Source of the DNA: Membranipora membranacea
Lineage: Eukaryota; Bryozoa; Gymnolaemata; Cheilostomatida; Membraniporidae
DNA length: 64,000 nucleotides
Direction of reading: 5' to 3'
NCBI GenBank assembly: GCA_914767715.1
Contig: OU612073.1
Span: forward strand, 3,472,001 to 3,536,000
Shown here: positions 51,701-63,400 of the stretch, piece after piece
Position numbering within the stretch: position 1 is the first letter of the stretch
How the letters are laid out: each line of letters starts with the position of its first letter
The notes under the pieces: generated by a model
Told to the model about the DNA's origin: nothing
Databases searched by the model: none
The model's input: only the letters and a program-made list of their open reading frames with translations
Made by a program: the position numbers and the translations under genes

Positions 51701-51927
51701 ATTGGACCAACCACAAGGCTGCGTTTAGTTGTGTTTTGTACAACGCAATGATCAAGAACTCAATTACAGGTTCGGTTTTGGTCAAAATGCCTCTTCTTTG
51801 TTTCTTGTAGACTTATGAGCAGATTCCACTCGTTGTTATGTCTTACCTGGCCGCGATGGTACTGCATTTACTACTTGAAGCTCCAATGGCCGGCATCGAG
51901 AAGCTGATTCTCCCTAAACGCAGGTAG
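30734..51927 (+). CDS. Gene 3, complete: giant nrf-6-like protein, divergent paralogue
   Basis: Thirty-six coding exons total 5196 bases (1731 aa plus stop TAG). Parts: signal peptide about 1-25, helical repeat region about 26-999, NRF domain about 1015-1190, membrane span from about 1193, charged linker to 1296, Acyltransferase_3 from 1297 to the end. Exon sizes and phases parallel gene 2 closely in the last two thirds. Differences: it lacks a counterpart of gene 2 exon 3, it has an extra exon pair in the repeat region, and one additional phase-0 intron splits the linker. It carries RRKR at residues 638-641. One start is ambiguous: exon 13 could begin at 39653 rather than 39683, which adds ten in-frame codons. 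The exon list is split over the three block entries. Confidence 0.92.
36234..36330. repeat. Short tandem repeat in intron 6 of gene 3
   Basis: About four degenerate copies of a 30-33 base unit with GCTGTGACCAATGAACT can be read in a row, decaying at the right end. Confidence 0.7.
40040..40110 (+). mobile_element. tRNA-like relic (possible SINE) in intron 13 of gene 3
   Basis: GAGGTAGCTCAGTTGGTTAG resembles the 5' half of a tRNA, with an exact A box at 40045-40055. The expected B box region (about 40090-40100) is poor, so this is not a functional tRNA. Confidence 0.45.
41565..41600. repeat. (CAAA)n microsatellite in intron 16 of gene 3
   Basis: Consecutive CAAA tetramers with one CAAT interruption are visible. 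Confidence 0.85.
43127..45889 (+). other. Gene 3 exons 20-26: NRF domain, first membrane span and linker
   Basis: Exons: 43127-43307, 43603-43802, 44169-44262, 44639-44741, 45131-45281, 45526-45613, 45815-45889. Signature blocks are SPACAVDY, then YAIDSMIDAWGKPPPAIF, then FKWPGDIHAC, then GIKGAWTM, then IGVCLPDTCNY. The four cysteines align with those of gene 2. Exon 24 begins with the membrane span (VFYGLFVAAVLFSTLID). The linker is rich in K and E and contains FDNKAYE in exon 25. Gene 2 has no intron corresponding to the one between exons 24 and 25, and lacks this linker's acidic tail; gene 3 lacks the proline run of gene 2. Confidence 0.9.
46245..46390. repeat. (TCTAAG)n tandem repeat in intron 27 of gene 3
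   Basis: A hexamer array TCTAAG with variants (TCTAAA, TCTAGA, TCCAAG) starts about 30 bases after the donor of exon 27 (CGTAAGTATC). The hexamer in register contains TAAGTC, which resembles the donor core. Confidence 0.85.
46870..47405 (-). pseudogene. LINE C-terminal fragment, antisense in intron 28 of gene 3
   Basis: An open minus-strand frame (47366-46974, about 130 codons) reads LISVVAGHGPFKVHLQKL, then CPKCGQDKDTALHFLTSC. The latter fits the C-X2-C-X8-H-X4-C knuckle found after the reverse transcriptase in R1/I/Jockey-like LINEs. Endonuclease and reverse transcriptase are absent, so this is a 5'-truncated insertion. It is a different family from the element at 27691-29760, which ends differently. 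Outer boundaries are approximate. Confidence 0.7.
47638..47957 (+). mobile_element. TTAA-flanked MITE, copy 2 (intron 29 of gene 3)
   Basis: Left end AGTTACAGTCCTACTAGG and right end CTAATCGGACTGACCCT are imperfect inverted repeats, flanked by TTAA at 47634-47637 and 47958-47961. The inside contains CCTCCCCCTGACCACTATGA and is clearly homologous over its length to copy 3. Confidence 0.85.
48728..48910 (+). repeat. Tandem repeat ending at the intron 30 acceptor of gene 3
   Basis: Alternating CTTGTAA and CTTGTCA/CTTTTCA heptamers run for about 180 bases straight into the acceptor CACTTGTAG at 48910. The acceptor heptamer CTTGTAG differs from the repeat unit CTTGTAA by one base. The exon then starts TGTAAC, which also resembles the unit. 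Confidence 0.85.
49815..49885 (+). mobile_element. tRNA-like relic (possible SINE) in intron 33 of gene 3
   Basis: A box TAGTCTAGTGG at 49821-49831 fits the consensus exactly. GGTTCAATTTC at 49863-49873 is a B box with one weak position. No proper acceptor stem is formed. Confidence 0.5.
50491..50788 (+). mobile_element. TTAA-flanked MITE, copy 3 (intron 34 of gene 3)
   Basis: Left end AGTGACAGTCCTACTAGG and right end CTAATAGGACTGACCCT, flanked by TTAA at 50487-50490 and 50789-50792. It has the same orientation as copy 2 and is slightly shorter. It begins about 20 bases after the donor of exon 34. Confidence 0.85.
51318..51412 (+). repeat. Minisatellite starting at the intron 35 donor of gene 3
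   Basis: The intron opens GTATGTATGGAGGATGGGG and continues as a 15-base unit GTATGGGGATTGTAC repeated about five times. The first bases of the intron look like a degenerate unit. Confidence 0.75.
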
Positions 51928-53910
51928 AGGTTGAAGTAATAGGTCACCAAGGGACGATGAAATAGGAAATCAGTTGACAACTTCAATGATTTTATAATGT
52001 AGATGCAACCTTCCATACAAACTTTCATAATGATAAATCTATTTTTAGTATGATTTTTATAATCGAAGATTTATATTTGAGACAAGATTATTTTTACTGT
52101 TTCTGGAGGTTTTATTAAATTAAATGCTAGATGGAAGAAAGGTGATGGGCATTGCCTTATTTGTTATGCCAGATATTTAGTAATACCAGGTTCAAATCAT
52201 TTTTAGTCAATTTTATAATGCTTTCAATTCTAATTTTCTCAGTGACTGTTTCTTGTTTTACATTCCATTGGTAACTTCAAATTTCAAAGAACCTTTAATG
52301 TTATAGAATTGTTTTAGTAAATACATCTCATACTTTCAAAACATTGCGCAAAAATCTTGATTTCTCAAATAAGGAATTTGTGGATATCAGTATAGAAATG
52401 CATTATTGCAGAACAAAAGAATTGTTGTGTGCTACTAGTTCAACACCCCTGAGTTGGCTTAGTACAAAGTTGCTGACTCTGATGAACAAGGGAGTGATAG
52501 CAAAGATCAGCACCATTAGTAACCACTGATATATATAAATCAACACTGTAAACAGTATTGCAATGTGTATCTAGTATCTTTAAATGGCAACCAAGATTTC
52601 GCAGCAATGCCTTAATGGGTAGTTAATGTGCTGGGCAGCATCAGCTTTGTGCATTACGCGACGCAAAACTAAAATTAGTTGCTGACTTTAAGCTGAGTTA
52701 TACTTCAGTTTAAGGGAGGTTCAAAGACATTGCTGTAATAATGATAGGGCTAAATAATAACAGGAACAGGAAACTGCTCTGGGGTATTCTATTTTTGCTG
52801 AGCTTGAGTACCTGATGGATGAAATGTTTCACAAGAATTCTGGCTGAGTAATCACCCGAATTAGATTTTGTCCTTTTCCCTATGCAGAAGGTGCAATCTG
52901 CTATTAATCAATGAGAAGTTGTTTGAAACCCTGGTTGCCCTTTAACTGAAGCGCCACTGATGGATTGCAAATGATTTGGCCATGAGGTGACAATTCTGAG
53001 TTTGAATATAGGCGTAAATAATTCATCGAGCACTTGTTTAAGCGCTCAAACGGTGACGGGATGCTGGTAGAGGAATTTTATTATCAACCACTTTCCCAAA
53101 GGTTGGTTGGGAGAGTGGTTGATAATGAAATTCTACTACCAGCTATCCCGACACCGTCCAAGCACTTAAACTAATCGAGCACAAAACTAACTAAAATTAG
53201 CTCTCAGTCCTCAAATAGTATGTCATCATCAGTGCTCAGTCAAATTAAATTGACAGGCTGAGATTAGTTGTGTCTTGATATCTCACCAAACAACCTGCCA
53301 GTCTACATATTATGATCTCCGTCTATATATAGGACTTATCTTATCTGATGATCAGTTCATGCCTTAGCCTAGCTACCAGGCGTATCTTATTAATACAAAC
53401 AAATTATCAATGTTAGCATTAATCGAAGAAGTTTTCAACATGTTCATGTGTTGACTGCATGAGAGCATACTATAGAGCTGTGCAGAGCTTGAGAAATACT
53501 ACATTAAACTTATAAGAAGGTTCGGACACAAGTCATTGCATGTACGATCTATCACTAAAAATACCAAAATATATAATTGTCATATATAATTTACCCTTTT
53601 TTAATGAGTATTCTTTCTAAATACTGCCAAGCCACATAAATAAAATAAGGGAATTTTATCAAATCGTAGCCGCTTATTTTTGCAAAAGTTGTTGAAATCA
53701 ATGAACTAAACCTCTTTAGTTAATTGTTTAGTTCATTGTTGAAATCATCAATGCTTCTGATATTGTGAGCCTGGTGATAGGCTGTGAATTTCTAGGGTTG
53801 CGCAACTCTAGCAGATAAGAATAAAATCAACAACTTTCTAGTGGTAATATTTACTTTTTGATAACTTTGGTAGCGCTTACTCATGGTCATGTGTACGTGA
53901 ACTTTGATAT
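51928..53910. other. Intergenic region between genes 3 and 4
   Basis: This stretch contains the 3' untranslated region of gene 3, AT-rich noncoding sequence and one foldback element. No gene is supported on either strand. Confidence 0.5.
53035..53170. mobile_element. Foldback element (hairpin of about 65-base arms)
   Basis: The left arm runs from about 53036 to 53096 (GTTTAAGCGCTCAAACGGTG ... ATTATCAACCACTTTCCCA). It pairs with the right arm (about 53107-53170) across a loop of about ten bases, with a few mismatches. ATCGAGCAC occurs just outside both arms (near 53026 and 53174) as a direct repeat, which could be the target duplication. Confidence 0.65.
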
Positions 53911-53918
53911 TATATAAA
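53911..53918 (+). promoter_or_regulatory. Possible TATA box of gene 4
   Basis: TATATAAA lies about 30 bases upstream of a stretch that ends in a good donor (AAAAGG/GTAAGG at 54049/54050). The distance to the leader acceptor at 54406 fits one untranslated exon plus a short intron. This rests on motif placement only. Confidence 0.35.
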
Positions 53919-53939
53919 CTTGGCACACACAGCCAGACG

Positions 53940-54049
53940 GAGGGGTCTTTAGCACGTTGTCTTTGAACTGGACGGGGTGCAGACTGACTGAAGAACAGTT
54001 TTGTAATCTGACGATTGGATTTGTACTGCCTCATTCTGTGGAAAAAAGG
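53940..54049 (+). other. Possible noncoding first exon of gene 4
   Basis: This is bounded on the left by the predicted start about 30 bases after the TATA-like box and on the right by the donor before GTAAGGTTGT. It would splice to 54407. The left end is a guess. Confidence 0.3.
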
Positions 54050-54406
54050 GTAAGGTTGTCAATTCATGTTTTCAGGTCATGTCGGTTTGTAAGTTTTATT
54101 TTTTGTATAATCGTTTGATTGACCTGCTAAAAACGATTAGGTTGCTAACAAATTGAAAATAAATTGGCTTATACAATCAACTGTTACCTATATAAAAGGT
54201 TTCTTGATTTTCCTACAATTTTACCATAGACCAAAGTTGATTGATTTGATAGATTTATCCTGAATTGATTGCATTTTCATTGGTATGAGTTGCAGCAGCA
54301 TCAGTGTGAAATTAATTTTTTATTATTGACCAAAATTATTAAAACCAAAATTAAATGTACTTTTTACAAAACAAAACATGACCTTTTTAATGTATTTGTC
54401 TTACAG

Positions 54407-54434
54407 GCTTGGTGCCCAATAACATACCGCCGTC
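54407..54434 (+). other. Gene 4 5' leader preceded by a splice acceptor
   Basis: TGTATTTGTCTTACAG ends at 54406, a strong acceptor 28 bases before the start codon, matching genes 2 and 3. Confidence 0.6.
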
Positions 54435-57400
54435 ATGAAGCTGATCACAGCGGTAACAGTTCTGGCTGTCACTGCACTGACATTGACAAACAGTCCTGTC
54501 TCTGGGCAGGTAAGTTCAAAAGTTTTCCGGCAGCAGAATATCTAAGATGCCAATGACAAAATTGCTATCGATCTGACTAAATATGCTGTAAACTAGGCCT
54601 TTATTAGAGGAGGAGGGGAAATGAGTCATGCCACATTTTAAGAGAAGAAATCATTTTGGCTGAAATGCTCCTGATTGCCTCGCAGTGGACCATCACTGGC
54701 AAAGGTTCCCACTTAACCCGTCTTTGACCCTACCACCTAAGAGCCTATTGGTATGACCTTATTATTTACGTGCTCTTTGGACAGAAGACCAAATGAAAAA
54801 GTTGGGAAATAACATGAATCAAGGTAGCTCAAAGTGGAGGTAACTTTAAAAGCATGTAACTCAAAAGTAGTGGCAGCGCCCGGGAGGGTGGGTTATACCC
54901 CCCTCCCACCCTCCCTGGCGCTGCCATTACTTTTGAGTTACATGCTTTTAAAGTTACCTTCACTTTGAGCTACCTTGATTCAAGTTATTTCCCAACTTGG
55001 GAGGGTGGGAGGGGGTATAACCCACCCTCCCTGGTAGAGCTTGAATCCTGGTTAATTTTGGAGCTGGACATCGGTCTGAACTATTTGTTGTCGAATATTC
55101 TTTTGAAAAGTATAGAGAACAAGTACGGAGGCACATGTGAGTAAAATATAAATCAGACTAGGTATTCCCTACTGGGGGAAGGGTGAGGGTTATGATATGT
55201 TCGTTACAAGATGAATATACAGCTAGGGTGTCTTTCCTGTTTTGTAAAGATCTCACAAATCGAAAATATCAGGAGGATAAGAAACCAACACCAAAACATA
55301 ATCTGGAATTCTGGCAGCAAAACTGTAGACACGCCATGGTTGTTTTCAGCCAACAAATATCGTCAAGAGGCAGCCCATAGTAGAACCATACCAATAATGG
55401 CCTCCCATTAAATTAACTAAGGCTCTAGCTCTTCACCACACTTAATGTTCTACATACTGTGTGTTGATATTTGAGATAAGAATACGAAAATAAGTGATAG
55501 CAGAGTTCTTGGCGTGATTTTACCACTGCTTCATCTTATCATTGGCTTGATGATGTAAGAGCTTGTCTTTTAGGCTTACACTTCAGTGTTTCTATGTTTC
55601 TTGCCGTCACTTCAGAAAATTATCTGCTTGTAATGTACCCAGGTCAATTAATCAGATCGACAAAAAAAAAAATTCCACGCAATTCAATCGCTAATCAAAG
55701 CACATTATGTTTTTTATATTGCTATACAAACCATTGTAAATTATGAGTAAAAAATACTCATAAGAAAGTAATTAAACGCATGGGTCAGCCAGACGGTCTG
55801 TGACAAGAGTGGTCGTAAGCCGCAAACTAATTACATAAACACCACACAAACATTATGAAGAGTTCAGACAAAACATGCCCACTGTAACCGCTATCCGTCA
55901 CATGTCCAGAGATGTCCGTAGTTGTAACCTGGAGAAAGTGTGAAATCAGAATCAACTTGTTCAACAAATGAATGAATGCCAATTATTACCCAAACACACA
56001 ATGATACAGATGTTCATCCCCTGTCACTGCGCATTGTAAAGCTGTAGCTACACACGCCTTGTTTTCCATAGGATCAGGAACTTGTAGATGGCTACAGCTT
56101 GGTCAAGGTGATACACCGGCCTATTCATAGCTAGGCCTATTCCTTTCAATAACAATACAATTTGGGTCTGGTTTGCTTTCCTGTTGTTCAACTTGAATGA
56201 ATTGGTGTGTACTCAGACCTGAACTGTACAGCCTTCTCCATATTCTCATTTTTAGACCAATCAGAGCGCGACGCAGTTGCAAAACAATCCTCTAGACCTG
56301 TTCAACTTTAAACCTCAAGCCCTCATCACGTTCCTGTGGGATTCTCTGAAATCAGAATACAAAACAGATGTCACAGATATCGTAAATGGCAACAGCACAG
56401 CTGGAAACATCTCAGAGATTATTGAAGGAGCAATCTTGGAGGTAAGCGGATTGATCGGTAAACTATTGACAGAAATGCGAAATAAATCGGGTCGATTAAC
56501 TCGCTTATCAGTATTCATACAGCTTTCTTCACATACAAAACAGAACCTGAATAAGATCTACTCGTAACAATGCCAATATGATGATACGCTTGTAAATGGG
56601 TCATATTACTAACTCTGAACTAGAACAAATTTGACCCAATTTGCCTGCATTCCAGTTTCTCCCCTTCCAAAGGTCACCTTGCAGGCAAAATGCCTGCGGT
56701 GTGACTTGTCAAGGGGAGCAACCCCGAATGCAGGTAAATGGACCAAACTTGGTCTTACTCTGAATCCAAATGCTCAGCCTGTGGGATGGTAAAGTGCACA
56801 AAAAATTGACCTAATTTTTACCTTGTCAGCTGAACAGTTACAATGTCTTTGGTACATAATTGTGCCTGCCTCATGGCACGTACACCACAATCTTACAGAG
56901 GGAGGCTGGAATCTTTGCAGCTGTGATTGAATTTAGCATTACACTGATGAGAGATTCTTATTTTCAATAATTTATTTCTCCTTATTTGAAAGGCAACACA
57001 AAACTCGGCTGATGCAAAAAGTATTTTGAGCAGTAGTACAGCCCAAACACTGCTGCAGTTGATTGATAATGACTTCTCAGGACTTTTGAAGGTGAGTCTA
57101 GGTGTTGACTAGTCTCCGCAAGCCATACAAATATATCTGGACAACTTTTTAGTTTGATTGACCGGATAACATCAAAGTCAAAACCCTCAAGTTTTCTTCA
57201 TATTTTGTTGAGACAAAACGGATTTGTCAACATACATACAGGTGATTGTAAATTTCTACTACTAATAGCTTTGGCGGCAGGTGATTTAATATCATTTAAC
57301 CACATATTATCTGTAATAAATACTGATTTCATCCTCATACCTTGCAGATATCATATTCTGGCTAGAGATCAAGTTTGATCCAATTGACTGCGTTCAAAAT

Positions 57401-60400
57401 TGCCTCCTCCACTGGTCACGCCGCAGGCCGGCGGCATACGATGTGGAAGGGGCAACTCTGAAAACAGGCAAATGGATCAAGCTTGATCTATATTCTGCCC
57501 CACATATCCAATTCTCGTGAATTCTATAAACGTTTTATGAATGCTGATTGATTGATTTCATATATTTGTCATGAGTATTAAAAAACACTATGATTTTTGT
57601 TCTGGGTGTAAACTGTCCATAAAGTAGTGTAAAAAGTGTAAAAATATATAGACTAAAGCAGATTGTTATAATAAAATACGTGAGATTGCTGCACTTAAGA
57701 CATCCAGTTTATTCACGTCATTCGCCAGCCAAAAGTATGATAACCATAAGCCGGACGGCAAACTTGCTTTACAGGGTTTTTGGGTACTATGGGATCCGTA
57801 GGTGTACTCATATATAAAACTTGTATAAAACATCACTTATGTGTTATCCCCAATTGAGGCTGAGACAAGACATCCAGCGTCAGCAATCCTACTCTACCAA
57901 CATATGCTGTTGTAAAATCTGGGTCACTTGTGGTGGCATTCCATTGTCAACTATGGAGTCTGAGCATTTAAATATAAAATATATGTATCTTCTTTATTTT
58001 CATATAACAACTTTTTTAGGGCAAAGAGTGACCATGCGTTTGCGCTACATAGGTTTACTAAGAAAGGGAAATTATGACATCAGCTGGGATGAAATATATA
58101 ACTCATTTTCAATCCATTATTGTTTTTAGAACGTAGACCTCAACAACTTGAACCTCACTGAGATCCAGGAAGATTTCATGACACAGTTTAATCTCACAGA
58201 ACTTGCTAACACATTGACGAGACCTATTTTAGCTGATCTGCAAAACATGACTACGTTTGAGAATATCACAGCTAAAGTGAAATCTACTCTTCAGAAACTA
58301 GAGAGAGGGGAGAGCATATTTCCTGAGCTGAAGAAGGAGTTATCTTCTCTGATAAATGTAAGCTGACGTTTGACAATGGTTTTATTCCTGATTTTCTAAT
58401 GTTTCCTTAATTGACTTAGCTGATCCTGTGATTGGTATTTTCGGCTTGCGAAAAACACTATTGACAAAAATACTTATCATATGTTTGATATGACTTCAAT
58501 GCTATCGTCGCTTTCGTAACGTCTTTTGTTTCTGTGCTGCGTTTGCACTTTCTCGCTTTTCAAAAGTCAACAGATGGTCATTCTATTGCCGATTTTCATT
58601 TCAGATGGCATCTGCTGTTGATACACAACTACTCAGCAACGTTGGGATCACTTTGGCTCTTGGTCAGCCTCTCAAAGATCTCAGTGCTGCATTAGTAAAT
58701 ACAACTCAGGTCAGCTGTGAACCCATTTGTCAAAATGTAGACATTAAGCTTTTACCCATTGTGGTTAAACATGTTATGGATTGCATACTCGAATCAAACG
58801 TGTTACTATTTGCTCAATGATGAAGTTACTCCTCATACCATACAGCGGTTTATCAATATCTCTTGTCTTTCTCACATCTTGATCATATTTTTGAAGAATT
58901 GTCTCTTCATGGCAAATAAGAAAACAACTCCTTATAAACCTTTATTTTGAAGCTATGTACCTGTTGTGAGATAGTTGTTATTACATCAATGCCCTTTGTG
59001 CACTGTTTGATAAGAATCCCTATTTGTATGTTGATCGGAAGTGAAAGTTGTGCTGTTCTTAAGATTCGAACACATGATTGTGTCCTTGGTACCTTTTAGT
59101 CTTTAATCGATGTTCATCATCATCTACCCATTGCTCTATTAATTTTATCTATCTATTACCATCTACAAAGTAAAGGTAATCTACATTGTTGTTGAAATAG
59201 TAAAATTTGTAGCTGAGTGCGAAATTGTCAAATTAATTATGTGCCTGCTGACTGGAAGTTCCAATTTCCTCTGGTTTTATTATGGTAATATGTGTTTTTG
59301 TACAATTACAGGCATTGGCTCAGCGACCTGACTGGGAACATATGCCATACGGAGAACAGCTTCTCATGGTTCTAACTACATTTGACTACACGGCTTATGG
59401 CAGAGACATCTTATCTGTGGTTCTCAGTGCTGCACAGGATAATCTATCAGCTACCCAGTCTGATCAGCTCGAAGCCTTTATTACTAACCTTCAGAAACCG
59501 CAGAGAGGCACCGGACTTGGTGTTGAAGCATCCTTAGATACTGTAAGTTACAATCAACTTTGAAATTAGCTTGATATTTGTTACTCCCCCCTTTGTATAT
59601 GTTGTGTTTGGAGTAGAAATTTTTCAAAAAAATTGTACTCTCTCCTACCCATTCGTTACCATACAGTATATCACACATAATACCAGATGGTAAATAGCTG
59701 CATTTGATTTACCTTAATCCAAGCCCAGCATTTTAGCATGAAAAGCTTCACCATCTTCACGTTACTTTTATCTAATCTGCTACATTGTCATGATGTTGAT
59801 TTTACTCTCTATCTGTAGCTATCTCAAGCATATGAAGCTATGAGGAAGCTGCTGAATCAGACAGGTGTACTGCTGCTACCTGAGCTACAGACTCTGAGCT
59901 TTGATATGTTGGACACGTTGGTGGAAGAACTAGGAGTTTATTCAGCAATTGAAAGCGTTCTCTATGACACAATGGAGGTATTAATCTTATTAATTAATGT
60001 TTTGAGTTTTTGACAACCCCTATAATCTATTAATTGTCTATCTTTACCATAAATAACTTTTTATGGTATGTGATTTATTGGTTGGACACAACTCATCACA
60101 TGGTAACGACGTTGGCCATGCGCTCCGTATATCATCCCAAACAACAACTTTCAAAAATGACCAGGTCAGCAGGAATGATTTGCAGCCGCCAACATATCCA
60201 CCAAGCTGTATAACACAATTTTCCAGCTGAGAAAGTTGAGAGAAAACAGAGAGATCACATTACACATTTATTCAATGCTCTATTTTCCAGACAATAAATA
60301 ACGATCCAAGCTTATTTACACAATGGAATGACACACAGGCTGTTACAAACACGGAGAGGCTTTATATGGTTATGACTCATGTCAGCTTCACAGATATTGG

Positions 60401-63400
60401 TCAAGCAACAATTGGAAATATCCTGAACACCATCTCTGAGAAGTCACGGCTGACTCCGATGATGTATCAAAGAGTTCGAACAGTGAGTGTGCTGTAGAAA
60501 ACTTTTTGTTGTTGAAATACTATGTATTTGTTTATTTGAGCACGACCTGAGGACAGCCTATGAAATCAGCAGAACAGCTTCCCATAATGCAATGTTGAAC
60601 ACAACACTTATCAGGCCCTATGAACGAATAGTTTTTGTCTATGGTTGTGCGTTAATTTATAATGGGATGCTGCATACAGCGACTCTGGAAATGTTAATAT
60701 TTAAGGTTTAGTAATCAGTTAAATCAGGAAACCTGTACCAGAGAGATATTGTTTGGCAATGTTTTCCAACGATAGCCCAGACAAATATTTTGGGCACAGA
60801 CAAATCTGAGAATTGTATCCATACTGACTCTCGTGATCTGACTGGGCATGTAGATCACTGATAAACTAGGCTATCATTACCACAAAGAATATGTCGTAAG
60901 GCTAAGTATGTATCATGCGTGGATTGAATTTGCGCATGTGCAAGAGCAATGAGTTTAGTCTGGGTTCTAATTGCAATTTTGGTCTGGGGAGATAAGACAC
61001 CCCCTGCATAAATTGCCAGTCGAATTTAGCTAATAGTAACAATAGAAGATAACTCTTTCTAACAATTCCACACACATTTGTGAGTGTGCCACCAGAGCAG
61101 GTAGCCAATCAGATGGCTTCGGAATTCCGAGACTCAATTTTGCAGAGATCAGCTCATGCCCAGAGCTGAGCATGCGCAGAATGAATTGTATCCAGTTCAC
61201 TATTTGGAAAGATAACTCCTGAATATAAAACATTTTTTCAATCATAATATAAAAGGGAGATGGTTGGCAGAAAAGTAGCTTGTTATTATGTAAACAAAGC
61301 CGGTAGCTTTCCAGCTTTATTTGGATGCTGGTGTGTAATGTTATATTTTTCTTTCATTCATAGATATTTTTTACTGTGGGTAGCCAACTATCTCTTAGGC
61401 TGACGGAGGATTTAGCGAACAAAACCGCAGATGCACTTGTTTCTTCACTTATGGATAGTGTAAGTTGATGTGCTCATTACCTAGAGACCTACAGGATATG
61501 TTTCAGTGGAAAAACTGAGCTTTGAGCTTGTATTTATTTCCAAGCATGGTGGACATTCAATAATGAGAATGGAATGCTTGAATCTAATTATTTTCCAGAG
61601 CAGTTTGTGCCGTGTAGCAGTGCATGAGTTAGATTGGTGTATGTTTTGCTATCTTTCCTCGATTCAAATGACCAGCAGACCCCAGACAGCTTATCATTAA
61701 GTCCATGTGTAACCGTTGACCAGAGTTGTTACTGCTTATGGTTAGCAATGTCTAACTATAAATCTTTTTTTTTACAGTTTGTTCAACAAAACTCCTCTGC
61801 TAACTGGACTAGTTTGGAGAACAGTGAGAGATTGATGTTGGTTATCACTAGTATAGACTATCAGACTCTGGGTAGTAGATTACTCTCAGCTATTCTTACC
61901 TATGCTGAGGACCAGCTGGCAGCATATCAGTCAGATATTACCGAAGTGCTCACTCTCATTGAGGGCAGCAACTCCACGGAACTTGTCAAAAAGCTTAATG
62001 AAGCCTCAGACAATGTAAGTTGAATATCAAGCATAACCCAGCCCAGTTATATGTTAGTGAGCTTATGGAGGAGATCGAAGATTAAATAATGGAATTTGCT
62101 TTTAGACTGAAATCAATTGATTGAATCTTTTTCACATAACGGGACAACTCCGTTATTATGTGGTAGCTTATGTAATGTGCTGTCAGAATTTACCTGGAGT
62201 CATTTGCTTAGTCAACTGATATTGTTGGAATTTCTAAAAAAATGATCACAATTAGCATTTTTGAGAAGTAAACAGAGCAAATAAAAATAATGCTCTCGGG
62301 AAGATTTAGGAATCAGTGACAAGATATTGTTAATTATGCCTTTCTATGGAGTCATCATTGTTGCTTTTGTACTAATGTAAGTGCTGCCCCCTTCCCTGCC
62401 TCTTCGGTATTAACAAATTTTCTCCAAACTCTTTGCAGGTGGTCATGATGATTTGGAATAGGACTACACCAATTGAGTTGAACAATGGCACGCTCGCTGT
62501 CATGGCTGAAATAGCTGATCAGCTTAATCTGACCCAATCAGTAAGGTTCTAAGCAGTCATTTTACTGTCTCCATAACAGAAATACTATAATATTATAAGT
62601 TATCACCGATACACTGTGTGTTCGTCAACCACCATAGCTGCAGAGTGCATTGTTTCTGTAATAGCTAACCAGTTATTTCGCTTTTCTGATTTCGTTTGGA
62701 TCACATCGGCTAGTGAGTGGGAGGCAATGTCATACACAGGCCTTCTGTGGTTGGTGCAAGTCCTTGACCACTGGGGCACTCCACCTCTGGACTTGCACCA
62801 ACTACAGAAGGCCTGTGATGTGATGTGATACACAGGAATAAAAATTAATTGAAATGTCGTCGCAGATCATCAATATAATGTTGCCACTGTATTAAAGCTT
62901 GGCTATGGAATTCACAGACAGATTACTTTTTGATCATGTTTTTGTACAATTTGTAGGAAATTGTTACAAATCAGAATAACAGGACAAGATTCATGTTAGA
63001 TGCAGTACAACAAAACTATTCTAGCCTTGGAGATTTAACAAAGCTGGGATATATTTCCGCATCCGTTAATTTCAGCGTCATTGGAGAGGTTAGATTATCA
63101 AATGTTACTGATTTTCAGCATGGAAAGAGATGAAAGCTGCTCTTGTACATGATTGTGTTTTGTCTTTTGAATGTCATGTTACCTGCACCTGATTTTTAAT
63201 GCTCTTTTAAAATTTTGTGCAGTTGTTGTCGTCTTCAACCGCTTCTGCCCATAACTTTTGCTCAGTTTGAATAAAATACCTTTCAAAATATACCATACAG
63301 TGTACCCACTTATGTTATTTTCTGGTAGACAGGTTAGAGTTTATGTTTTTACTACAGAAATTGAAGGATGAGGCTGGATTGGTGCTTGAGGCTAGAGCAG

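Larger units (their letters stand above)
46040..51927 (+). other. Gene 3 exons 27-36: Acyltransferase_3 domain
   Basis: Exons: 46040-46216, 46689-46782, 47482-47589, 48273-48444, 48911-48990, 49245-49346, 49617-49725, 50263-50467, 51175-51317, 51811-51927. The opening SFSLYENVPKMM is followed by LDGIRFLSMTWVMLGH, giving R1333 and H1344 as the R-X10-H motif. Blocks NWWTNLLYINNFVNN, CNGVSWYLANDMQFYWIAPL and GGVFSWPGWAPLSRLTFGAY match gene 2. Introns here hold an antisense LINE fragment, two MITE copies and three tandem repeats, but the coding exons look intact. Confidence 0.92.
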
